A stretch of DNA of 12,098 bases from JANRIZ01 sp033764445 (GTDB lineage: Bacteria; Verrucomicrobiota; Verrucomicrobiia; JAWXBN01). Both the position numbers and the translations under genes were made by a program. The stretch spans positions 1 to 12,098 of the forward strand of contig JANRIZ010000105.1 of assembly GCA_033764445.1 (NCBI GenBank). The letters run 5' to 3'. The notes below the pieces were generated by a model that saw nothing but the letters and a program-made list of their open reading frames with translations, had not been told where the DNA came from and ran no database searches. Positions 1 to 5,483 of this stretch are shown here, one piece after another; positions within the stretch are counted from its first letter, which is position 1, and every line of letters starts with the position of its first letter.

Positions 1-111
1 ATGGACGGCGAATTTGAGTTCCATCACCGCAGGCCAGACAGTGACCCCCGAAATAAACAGCCCAAAAGCGACAATCCACAACATGACTCGCGCCCGTTTC
101 AAATCATCCAT
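1..111 (-). CDS. Hypothetical membrane protein, N-terminal fragment
   Basis: Reading the minus strand from the ATG at 111-109 gives 37 uninterrupted codons to the window edge, so only the N-terminus is present. The peptide starts MDDLKRARVM and continues with a hydrophobic segment (about residues 10-29, LWIVAFGLFISGVTVW). It ends with PAVMELKFAVH at the edge. A short basic start followed by a membrane helix with a G-x-T-x-x-P pattern suggests an uncharacterised integral membrane protein. A weak AGGG lies about eight bases before the ATG. It is divergent from the ATPase gene at 349 and shares the AT-rich spacer with it. The frame and hydrophobic pattern are seen directly. The family cannot be assigned from 37 residues. 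Confidence 0.55.
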   Translation of the reverse strand, partial: MDDLKRARVMLWIVAFGLFISGVTVWPAVMELKFAVH

Positions 112-184
112 CGGTAAACCCTAAATTTTCAAATGTCTTAAACAAGCACGTATTCTTGCGGACAGGTCATACGGGCCACTCGAT

Positions 185-218
185 TGAGACAAGAATGAGT
201 TGTTTTCAATTTGTCTCA
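185..218. repeat. 8-bp inverted repeat in divergent spacer
   Basis: TGAGACAA (185-192) and its exact reverse complement TTGTCTCA (211-218) flank an 18-base AT-rich spacer. They lie about halfway between the divergent genes starting at 111 (minus) and 349 (plus). No T-run follows, so it is not an intrinsic terminator. A regulator-binding site is possible but unproven. Confidence 0.4.
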
Positions 219-246
219 TGGTTCGAATCTTCATCCGCCAGTGTTA

Positions 247-276
247 TTGAACAAAAAACCTCCTAAAATTTATCAT
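247..276 (+). promoter_or_regulatory. Possible sigma-70 promoter for the ATPase gene
   Basis: TTGAAC (247-252) and TATCAT (271-276) are separated by 18 bases in a very AT-rich stretch ahead of the ATPase gene. The resulting transcript would begin just before the TGTAAA repeat cluster at 297-340, which would place that cluster where a bound repressor could block transcription. In such AT-rich sequence chance matches are common, so the assignment is tentative. Confidence 0.3.
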
Positions 277-296
277 AAATTACTCATAATAAGATT

Positions 297-340
297 AATG
301 TAAAATTGTAAATCAAATTGACAATTTTACATTTTTACAT
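297..340. promoter_or_regulatory. Four-copy TGTAAA inverted/direct repeat, candidate operator
   Basis: A perfect 13-bp inverted repeat pairs AATGTAAAATTGT (297-309) with ACAATTTTACATT (321-333) across 11 bases. The hexamer TGTAAA occurs at 299-304 and 307-312, and its complement TTTACA at 326-331 and 334-339. Each pair is offset by exactly 8 bp, and the four copies are symmetrical about base 319. The right half is a tandem of TTTTACAT (325-332, 333-340). The cluster ends nine bases before the ATPase start codon at 349. It has no GC-rich stem and no trailing T-run, so an operator or a structured leader fits better than a terminator. The symmetry is seen directly; its function is inferred. Confidence 0.6.
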
Positions 341-348
341 CAGTATCG

Positions 349-1521
349 ATGTTTATGACACCTCGCTTGTTGGCTGATTCCATCACGCGCTGGGCAAAAC
401 AATATCCGATCGTCACGATTACGGGTCCGCGGCAATCCGGTAAAACCACATTGGCCAAATCGCTATTTCCCGATCACGCCTATGTCTCCCTTGAAGAGAT
501 GGATCAGCGTGCCTTTGCCCGGGAAGATCCCCGGGCTTTTCTGGAGCGTTACCCGGGAGGTGTCATCATTGATGAAATTCAAAATGCTCCCGAGCTTCCG
601 TCCTACCTGCAAACCGAAGTGGATCGTGTGCCGACACCGGGCCGGTTCATTCTCACCGGCAGCCGCCAGTTTGAACTCATGGAAAAGGTCAGCCAGTCTC
701 TGGCGGGACGTACGGCCATCGCACGGTTATTGCCATTTTCCATTGACGAACTGTATCCTGACCCCGCCATGGTTCCGGATTTGAACACGGTCCTGTACAC
801 GGGATTTTACCCGCGCATCCATGACAAAGGTCTTCAGGCAACCGAGGCCCTCTCATTTTATATCTCCACTTATTTGGAGCGGGATGTCCGTCAGGTCATC
901 CAGATTGTTGATTTTATCACGTTCGAACGGTTTCTCAAACTGCTGGCAGGACGCACAGGCCAACTTCTGAATCTCTCCTCGCTGGGCAATGATGTCGGGG
1001 TTTCACACAATACCATCAAAAAATGGATTTCTATTTTGGAGGCCAGCTGCATCATCAGACTCCTCCCACCCTGGTTCTCAAACCAGGGGAAGCGTCTGGT
1101 CAAAACCCCCAAACTCTACTTTCTCGATTGCGGTCTCGCCGCCTGCCTGTGGGGTGTGACCAATCCCCAACAATTGCAGGCGCACCCGCTGCGGGGAGCC
1201 CTTTTTGAAACAATGGTGATCTCGGAGGTTTTCAAATCCATGTTTCACCGCGGCAAAAATAATCCCCTCTCCTTTTTCCGCAATCATGAGGGGCTTGAGG
1301 TCGATTTTGTTTTGGAGGGCGGAAACGGCCTGACCGTTGGTGAGATCAAATCCGCACAAACCATCCATCCCGGCTTTTTCGACGGGCTGTCCGCTTTTGA
1401 AGAAAATGTGTCAAAGACTTTCCGCCGACTTCTCATCCATGGAGGGCGCGAGCCCGAATTCACCCGCCAACAAACCCGTGTTGTCCCATGGACCCAAATT
1501 GCACCGGCAATGCCGGATTGA
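349..1521 (+). CDS. AAA-family ATPase with DUF4143 domain
   Basis: This is a complete 390-residue P-loop ATPase of the AAA_14/DUF4143 type, a widespread cytoplasmic family whose biological role is poorly defined. Walker A is GPRQSGKT (residues 26-33), Walker B is VIIDE (72-76) in VIIDEIQ, and a sensor-like FILTGSRQ lies at 100-107. LAGRTA around residue 121 is typical of the family. The C-terminal half carries the DUF4143 region with a helix-turn-helix-like segment (GNDVGVSHNTIKKW). It ends with a PD-(D/E)xK-like signature, EVDFVLE followed by GEIKS, so the nuclease-like fold looks intact. The start is ATG 349; a second in-frame ATG at 355 is equally possible, and there is no clear Shine-Dalgarno. 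Neighbouring genes share no evident pathway. The AT-rich leader and more AT-rich codons suggest an acquired gene. Family assignment is firm, function unknown. Confidence 0.92.
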   Translation: MFMTPRLLADSITRWAKQYPIVTITGPRQSGKTTLAKSLFPDHAYVSLEEMDQRAFAREDPRAFLERYPGGVIIDEIQNAPELPSYLQTEVDRVPTPGRFILTGSRQFELMEKVSQSLAGRTAIARLLPFSIDELYPDPAMVPDLNTVLYTGFYPRIHDKGLQATEALSFYISTYLERDVRQVIQIVDFITFERFLKLLAGRTGQLLNLSSLGNDVGVSHNTIKKWISILEASCIIRLLPPWFSNQGKRLVKTPKLYFLDCGLAACLWGVTNPQQLQAHPLRGALFETMVISEVFKSMFHRGKNNPLSFFRNHEGLEVDFVLEGGNGLTVGEIKSAQTIHPGFFDGLSAFEENVSKTFRRLLIHGGREPEFTRQQTRVVPWTQIAPAMPD

Positions 1522-1553
1522 AGTTTGATCTCTCCGCAGAATTCCTTCTCCTA

Positions 1554-1573
1554 CGGCACGACGACCCGTGCCG
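1554..1573. repeat. Hairpin between ATPase and sigma-factor genes
   Basis: CGGCACG (1554-1560) pairs perfectly with CGTGCCG (1567-1573) around a six-base loop, 33 bases after the ATPase stop codon. No T-run follows (the next bases are GTCCTAGG), so it is not a classical intrinsic terminator. It could protect a 3' end or lie in the leader of the sigma-factor mRNA. Confidence 0.45.
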
Positions 1574-1663
1574 GTCCTAGGTTTCCCAGCCGCTGTCCAA
1601 TATTACGTTGCTTTCAATCGCATTTTCCCTAGGAATAAAGCCGTCCCTTCGGGGCTCTCACAC

Positions 1664-2200
1664 ATGGACACCCCAACAGAATTTGAATCCATCGTGACCG
1701 CCCATTATGAGCCCCTGTACCGTTTTGCGCTTTCCCTGGCGAAATGTCAGTCCCGTGCCTGTGATCTGACCCAGGAAACCTTCCTGATCTTCGCCCAAAA
1801 AGGCGCGGGAATCCGGGACCGGAGCAAAATCAAAAGCTGGCTCTTCACCACCCTGCGCCGCGAATTTCTGGGGGAACGCCGCCACGAAACCCGTTTTCCC
1901 CACGAGGAGGTCGGTGAGGTGGAACACGAATTGCCGACGCTGACCCCCGACATGGCGGCCCAGTTGGATGCCGCAGACCTGGTCGCCTCCCTGCAGGAAC
2001 TCGACGAGGATTTCCGGATGCCCCTGACCTTGTTCTACCTCGAAGACGTTTCCTACAGGGAAATTGCCGAAATCCTCGAAATCCCCATCGGGACGGTCAT
2101 GAGCCGTCTGAGCCGCGGCAAAACCCTTCTGCGCAAATCCCTCGAAAAATCCAGGCTCAAAGCCCAATCCAATCTCCAAAACAGACCCCTCTCCGCATGA
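1664..2200 (+). CDS. ECF-type RNA polymerase sigma factor
   Basis: This 178-residue sigma-70 family protein has the two-domain ECF architecture. Region 2 spans about residues 5-72, with DLTQETF (34-40) and the conserved KIKSWLFTTLRREFL stretch (55-69). Region 4 is at about 108-162, with the helix-turn-helix LEDVSYREIAEILEIPIGTV followed by MSRLSRGKTLLRKSL. It would direct core RNA polymerase to a small stress regulon. The frame extends upstream to 1568, but the family begins close to MDTPTEFESIVTAHYEPLYR, so ATG 1664 is chosen. There is no strong ribosome-binding site; a GGGG run lies about 10 bases upstream. The stop overlaps the next start (ATGA at 2197-2200), giving translational coupling to the membrane protein that probably restrains it. 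The downstream MNIO peptide cluster is the obvious candidate target. Sigma identity is firm; the regulon is inferred. Confidence 0.92.
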   Translation: MDTPTEFESIVTAHYEPLYRFALSLAKCQSRACDLTQETFLIFAQKGAGIRDRSKIKSWLFTTLRREFLGERRHETRFPHEEVGEVEHELPTLTPDMAAQLDAADLVASLQELDEDFRMPLTLFYLEDVSYREIAEILEIPIGTVMSRLSRGKTLLRKSLEKSRLKAQSNLQNRPLSA

Positions 2201-2964
2201 CCCGCGACCAGTCCCGCCACCTCCTGAAAGCCTACCGTGAAAACGGCGGGGAGGCGGAGCATTTTGCGCAGGCGTTGGCGGCCGCCCAAAACGATCCCGA
2301 ATTGAAGCAGTGGCTGGATGACGAGCTCCAAACCGATGCGGCCCTCCGCGTGCGGCTCCGCGCCGTGCCCGTCCCCGCGGACCTCCGTCAAAAAATCCTC
2401 GCGGCGGTTCAAAAACAGTCCGCCACCCCCGGGATCATCCCCTTTTACCGCCATCCGGTTGTTCTCTCCATGGCCGCATGTCTGATGGTCGCCCTGGGCC
2501 TTGCCCTGTATTACAAAAGCCACGTCCGTCCGGCGGTCGATCAGGCGGTCGCCCGGCTCCGTTTCAATGATTTTACCCACGATGCCTTCGCCTTTGTCCA
2601 GTCCGATTGGTCTCTCCAGTACGAGGGTGGCGACCAGGAAAAGGTCCGCGAATGGCTCCGGGCGCATCATGCCCCGGCGGACTACATCAAACCCGGCGGA
2701 CTGGAAAAACTCCAGGGGCTGGGATGCCGCACGCTCGATTGGAAGGGACAAAAGGTCTCGGTCATCTGTTTCCTGGTCAGTCCGGGCAAGGAGGTCCATC
2801 TGCTGGTCATCAATCGCGATGTCTTTGGGGATTCCCCCCCGGCGGGGCGGACCTTTTTTGCCAGTGCCGGCAAATGGTCCCGGGTGGCCTGGACGGATGA
2901 AAACAAAGCCTACCTGATGGCCGGGGATGTCCCCCTTGAAGAAATCAAAAAATTATTGGAATAA
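2197..2964 (+). CDS. Single-pass membrane anti-sigma-like protein
   Basis: This 255-residue protein overlaps the ECF sigma gene by ATGA, the usual arrangement for a cognate anti-sigma factor. Residues 1-85 are soluble, helical and charged, and are presumably the cytoplasmic sigma-binding part. One membrane helix lies at about 87-105 (HPVVLSMAACLMVALGLALY). Residues 110-255 would be periplasmic. That domain contains HH157-158, C177 in LGCRTLDWKG, C191 in VSVICFL and H201 in VHLLVI, a Cys/His set that could sense metal or redox state. The HxxxCxxC zinc motif of ZAS-type anti-sigmas is absent, and it is unlike six-helix NrsF-type anti-sigmas. Anti-sigma function is inferred from coupling and topology; the ligand is speculation. 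It may be cotranscribed with the peptide gene 100 bases downstream, since no terminator is seen between them. Confidence 0.75.
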   Translation: MTRDQSRHLLKAYRENGGEAEHFAQALAAAQNDPELKQWLDDELQTDAALRVRLRAVPVPADLRQKILAAVQKQSATPGIIPFYRHPVVLSMAACLMVALGLALYYKSHVRPAVDQAVARLRFNDFTHDAFAFVQSDWSLQYEGGDQEKVREWLRAHHAPADYIKPGGLEKLQGLGCRTLDWKGQKVSVICFLVSPGKEVHLLVINRDVFGDSPPAGRTFFASAGKWSRVAWTDENKAYLMAGDVPLEEIKKLLE

Positions 2965-3064
2965 AAGTTTCACCATAACGTCATACACACGTGACGCTGA
3001 GAACCCTACACTCCAGACTGTTTTCAGCCAACCAACCCAAAAACATCACAAGGAATCACAGACC
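2965..3064 (+). promoter_or_regulatory. Leader of the peptide gene with possible ECF-type promoter and RBS
   Basis: This 100-base gap has an AGAACCC sequence at 3000-3006, resembling the AAC-containing -35 elements of ECF promoters, with a GTTTT about 14 bases downstream (3020-3024) in -10 position. ATAACGT at 2975-2981 resembles ATTACGT at 1602-1608 upstream of the sigma gene. CGTCA (2979-2983) and TGACG (2992-2996) form a short inverted repeat. A good Shine-Dalgarno AAGGA (3050-3054) sits ten bases before ATG 3065 and decides the start of the peptide gene. The ribosome-binding site is well supported; the promoter elements are weak matches. Confidence 0.35.
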
Positions 3065-3382
3065 ATGAAAATCAACTCCAAGAACCTCCTCGCCGCCGCC
3101 GCCATTGCCGGACTCATCTCCGGGGGCCTCCTCTCCCACGTCAATGCCGGCCAGGCCACCGACGGCTCGACCAGCTCCCTCTCCGAAAAGGAAAAGGGCG
3201 CCTGCGGCAGCAAGGACGGTTGCAAGGGCAAGAATGAATGCAAGGGCAAAGGCGGATGCAAATCCGGTGACAACGGCTGCAAGGGCAAAAACTCCTGCAA
3301 GGGCAAGGGCGGATGCGGCGGCAAGGAAGGCAAGGAAAAGGGCGCCTGCGGTGGCAAAGACGGTTGCGGTGCCAAGAAGTAA
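3065..3382 (+). CDS. Secreted Cys-rich RiPP precursor peptide, bufferin/HvfA-like
   Basis: This is a 105-residue peptide with a Sec-type signal: MKINSKN, a hydrophobic core to about residue 24, and a likely cleavage after VNA28. The mature part is almost only Gly, Lys, Cys, Asp/Glu and Asn. It holds nine cysteines (47, 53, 59, 65, 72, 78, 84, 95, 101), mostly six residues apart, in KGKxxC units. GCKGKNxCKGKGGC occurs twice (52-65, 71-84), and KGACGxKDGC twice (44-53, 92-101). Upstream in-frame codons to 2927 overlap the previous gene and lack a signal peptide, so ATG 3065 with AAGGA is the start. MNIO (DUF692) and DUF2063 genes follow, as in bufferin and HvfA loci, where cysteines become oxazolone/thioamide groups that bind copper. 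The canonical EGKCG repeat is missing, so it is a divergent precursor. Modification and metal binding are inferred from context. Confidence 0.82.
   Translation: MKINSKNLLAAAAIAGLISGGLLSHVNAGQATDGSTSSLSEKEKGACGSKDGCKGKNECKGKGGCKSGDNGCKGKNSCKGKGGCGGKEGKEKGACGGKDGCGAKK
3218..3316 (+). repeat. Internal duplication in the peptide gene
   Basis: Bases 3218-3259 and 3275-3316 encode the same 14-residue unit (GCKGKNxCKGKGGC) with one residue changed, E58 versus S77. The copies are offset by 57 bases. A second pair, 3194-3223 and 3338-3367, encodes KGACGxKDGC near both ends of the cysteine region. The arrangement points to growth of the peptide by unit duplication. Confidence 0.75.
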
Positions 3383-3412
3383 TCCCCTTTTACGGATTAT
3401 CATCTGATCATT

Positions 3413-3446
3413 CCGGGGCCTGTTCTCGATGGGCCCCGGTTTTTTT
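3413..3446 (+). terminator. Intrinsic terminator between precursor and modification genes
   Basis: CCGGGGCC (3413-3420) pairs perfectly with GGCCCCGG (3432-3439) around an 11-base loop and is followed directly by seven T residues (3440-3446). This is a textbook rho-independent terminator, 30 bases after the peptide stop codon. It lies inside an otherwise co-oriented cluster, so it probably sets a high precursor-to-enzyme ratio through partial readthrough. A smaller hairpin, TAATCC (3380-3385) with GGATTA (3394-3399), lies just before it. Confidence 0.85.
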
Positions 3447-3485
3447 ATCCTCTGCGTCTCCCCAACCCGAACCGGCACGCGCTTC

Positions 3486-4334
3486 ATGAACCCCCATCTT
3501 CCCTCCGGCAAAATCCCGCGTGCGGGTGTGGGCATCGGTTTGCGTTCGGTCCATTACCCCCACATCCTTTCCAAAAAACCGCGCATCGACTGGTTTGAGA
3601 TCATCTCCGAAAATTTCATCCTGGAGGGCGGACGCCCCCTGCACATTCTCGACCGCATCCTGGAGGACTATCCGGTCGTCCAGCACGGGGTTTCCCTGTA
3701 CTTCGGCTCCCCGGGTCCGTTGGACAAATCCCTCCTGCGCGGCCTCAAAAAACTCGTCCGCAAAACCAAGACCCCCTGGCTCTCCGACCATCTGTGCTGG
3801 GGCAGCGTGGATGGCACCAGCTCCCACGATCTCCTGCCCCTGCCCTACACCCGCGAGGCCGTCCGCCGGACCGCACGCAAAATCCGCCAGACCCGGGATT
3901 TCCTGGAAGTCCCCGTGGCCGTCGAAAACGTCAGCAGTTACGCGGAATTCCACGACTCGGAAATGACCGAGTGGGAATTCCTTTCCGAGGTCGCCGAGGC
4001 GGCGGACTGCGGAATCCTCCTCGACGTGAACAACATCTACGTCTCCTCCTTCAACCACGGTTTTGAGCCGCTTGACTACCTGCACAATGTCCCGCACGGA
4101 CGCGTGGTCCAGATTCATCTGGCGGGGCACGCCCGGTATGAACGGTTCATCATCGACACCCACAACGACTTTGTCATCGACCCGGTGTGGAATCTCTATG
4201 CCAAAGCCATCGGCCTGTGCGGACCCGTCCCCACCCTGCTCGAATGGGACTCCGAAATCCCGGATTTTGACACGGTCCACAAGGAGGCTCTCAAGGCCCG
4301 GCGTTATCTGGAAAACCAGAGGGCGGTCGCATGA
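3486..4334 (+). CDS. bufB: MNIO (DUF692) multinuclear iron oxygenase, BufB-like
   Basis: This 282-residue TIM-barrel protein belongs to the DUF692/UPF0276 family. Members of this family, such as MbnB and HvfB, are multinuclear non-heme iron enzymes that use oxygen to modify cysteines in peptides. Family signatures run in order: GVGIGLRSVHY (14-24), WFEIISENF (36-44), QHGVSLYFG (67-74), LSDHLCWG (99-106), VENVSSY (146-152), LLDVNNIYVS (178-187) with NHGFEP, QIHLAGH (209-215), DTH (224-226) and LLEWD (251-255). These supply the His, Asp, Asn and Glu residues expected of the iron site, and none appears lost. An in-frame ATG at 3429 lies in the terminator loop, so ATG 3486, which matches the family N-terminus, is chosen; no clear ribosome-binding site is seen. 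The stop overlaps the next gene by ATGA. Its substrate is presumably the Cys-rich peptide upstream. Confidence 0.93.
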   Translation: MNPHLPSGKIPRAGVGIGLRSVHYPHILSKKPRIDWFEIISENFILEGGRPLHILDRILEDYPVVQHGVSLYFGSPGPLDKSLLRGLKKLVRKTKTPWLSDHLCWGSVDGTSSHDLLPLPYTREAVRRTARKIRQTRDFLEVPVAVENVSSYAEFHDSEMTEWEFLSEVAEAADCGILLDVNNIYVSSFNHGFEPLDYLHNVPHGRVVQIHLAGHARYERFIIDTHNDFVIDPVWNLYAKAIGLCGPVPTLLEWDSEIPDFDTVHKEALKARRYLENQRAVA

Positions 4335-5275
4335 AAAGGGGGCCGATCCGCGATTGTCCACCGGCCAAACCGGAACGTGATATGAAACGTCAAACAGCCA
4401 AATCCCTTTCCGGCATCCAAAATAGGTTTCTTCGGGCTTTGGTCTCACCGCTGACCCCCCAATTCCGCACGCCCCGATCGGCATCGGTCCGCCCGGCCCT
4501 GCGTGACCTCGCCCCCAACAGCCGGCTGGACGCACGCGAACGTTTCGAGCTTTACCACCGTCAGTACTGGTTCCGTGTGTGGGATTGTTTCTACGAGGAT
4601 TTCCCCGGATTGCGGGCCATGCTCGGTGAGAAAAAATTCGATGCCCTCTCCAATGCCTACCTGCTGCGCCACCCCTCCCGTTCCTTCACGCTCCGCAACC
4701 TCGGGGACCGGCTCGCGGATTTCATCCGCCGCCATCCGCGACTGACCGCCCCCCGCACGCTGTTGGCCCTTGGGATCGTCCGGGTGGAGTGGGCCCAGAT
4801 CGAGGCCTTTGACCGCGCCGAGTTTCCCGCGCTGGACCTTTCCTCGCTCCCGCCTGAAAGACTTCTCCGCACCAAAATTTTTCTCCAGCCCCACGTCCAG
4901 CTTCTGGCCCTCGACCACCCTGTCGACCGCATGCTCCTGCATTTCAAAAGGCGTGAGGAATTCCGCGGGGCGGCCAGCAACGCGGTCAGCGATTCCCGTC
5001 ACCGCATCCGCTCCCGCACCTTCCGCATTCTGCCCGCACGCCCCACATGGCTGGCGGTCCACCGCCACGACTTTCAGGTGTACTACAAAAATCTCACCCC
5101 CCCCGCCTTCCGCATTTTGCAGAAGTTCCAAAAGGGATCGACCCTGGCCGCGGCCATCAGTGACCCTGTCCTGTCAAAAAAGTTCAAGGTCACCCCCGGT
5201 CAGATACAGGACTGGTTCGCCGACTGGTCCTCTCTGGGCTGGCTGACCACCCATTCTCAAAAGCAGGCTCATTAG
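4331..5275 (+). CDS. bufC: DUF2063 partner protein of the MNIO enzyme, BufC-like
   Basis: This 314-residue protein has the DUF2063/HvfC layout. The N-terminal domain (about residues 28-135) carries SGIQNRFLRALVSP, ERFELYHRQYWFRVWDCFYE and a FPGLRAMLG motif. The C-terminal region (about 145-310) ends with the winged-helix-like WFADWSSLGWL typical of the family. DUF2063 proteins act with MNIO enzymes, recognising the precursor peptide and presenting it to the iron site. Its ATG overlaps the MNIO stop codon (ATGA, 4331-4334), which indicates translational coupling and a stoichiometric complex. ATG 4382 is a possible alternative start nearer the family's usual N-terminus; the overlap favours 4331. 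No DoxX-like gene, common in related operons, follows, and the next gene is unrelated. No terminator is seen in the 208-base gap after the stop. Confidence 0.88.
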   Translation: MKRGPIRDCPPAKPERDMKRQTAKSLSGIQNRFLRALVSPLTPQFRTPRSASVRPALRDLAPNSRLDARERFELYHRQYWFRVWDCFYEDFPGLRAMLGEKKFDALSNAYLLRHPSRSFTLRNLGDRLADFIRRHPRLTAPRTLLALGIVRVEWAQIEAFDRAEFPALDLSSLPPERLLRTKIFLQPHVQLLALDHPVDRMLLHFKRREEFRGAASNAVSDSRHRIRSRTFRILPARPTWLAVHRHDFQVYYKNLTPPAFRILQKFQKGSTLAAAISDPVLSKKFKVTPGQIQDWFADWSSLGWLTTHSQKQAH

Positions 5276-5433
5276 GAAACAGGCATAAAGCCGTACAATT
5301 CCGCGCCGGATCGATCGGGGCTGCCAGTGACATTCATTTTCGCAGATTGGCAATCCACATCCGCAGGGTCAACGGCTCCGTGCCCCTGTGCGGAACATTC
5401 CCAGTCCGTCATACAAATTTCCCAAACTCTTTG

Positions 5434-5461
5434 TTGAATTCGGTGCCATCTGCCCTATATC
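5434..5461 (+). promoter_or_regulatory. Possible sigma-70 promoter for speA
   Basis: TTGAAT (5434-5439) and TATATC (5456-5461) are 16 bases apart and lie 23 bases before ATG 5484. The predicted mRNA leader would be short, matching the lack of a Shine-Dalgarno. The rest of the 5276-5483 gap shows no gene, RNA or terminator that can be supported. Confidence 0.35.
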
Positions 5462-5483
5462 TTTGCCCACAGACCCCACCGCA

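Noticed and set aside
211..241. tRNA 3'-end-like words (GGTTCGAATC followed by CCGCCA), as might mark an attachment site
   Set aside because: The T-stem does not pair, four bases are missing between T-loop and acceptor, no anticodon or D arm lies upstream, and no matching direct repeat is seen after the ATPase gene.
1568..1663. Upstream start (ATG 1568) for the ECF sigma factor
   Set aside because: It would add 32 residues with no sigma homology, begins inside a hairpin arm, and the family starts at MDTPTEFESI.
3218..3316. CRISPR-like or minisatellite array
   Set aside because: The repeats are in-frame coding duplications in the peptide gene, few in number, with no spacer structure.
3429..3485. 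Upstream start (ATG 3429) for the MNIO gene
   Set aside because: The codon lies in the loop of the terminator hairpin, and the added residues precede the usual family N-terminus.
3056..3535. 159-codon Ala/Leu-rich minus-strand frame that mimics a membrane protein
   Set aside because: It is the reverse complement of the Gly/Lys/Cys repeats and the terminator region; its apparent hydrophobicity is an artefact of the repeats.
3408..4535. 375-codon open frame on the minus strand opposite the MNIO gene
   Set aside because: It is antisense to a gene with clear DUF692 motifs, is Gly/Val/Asp-rich as expected of a shadow frame, and has no recognisable domain.
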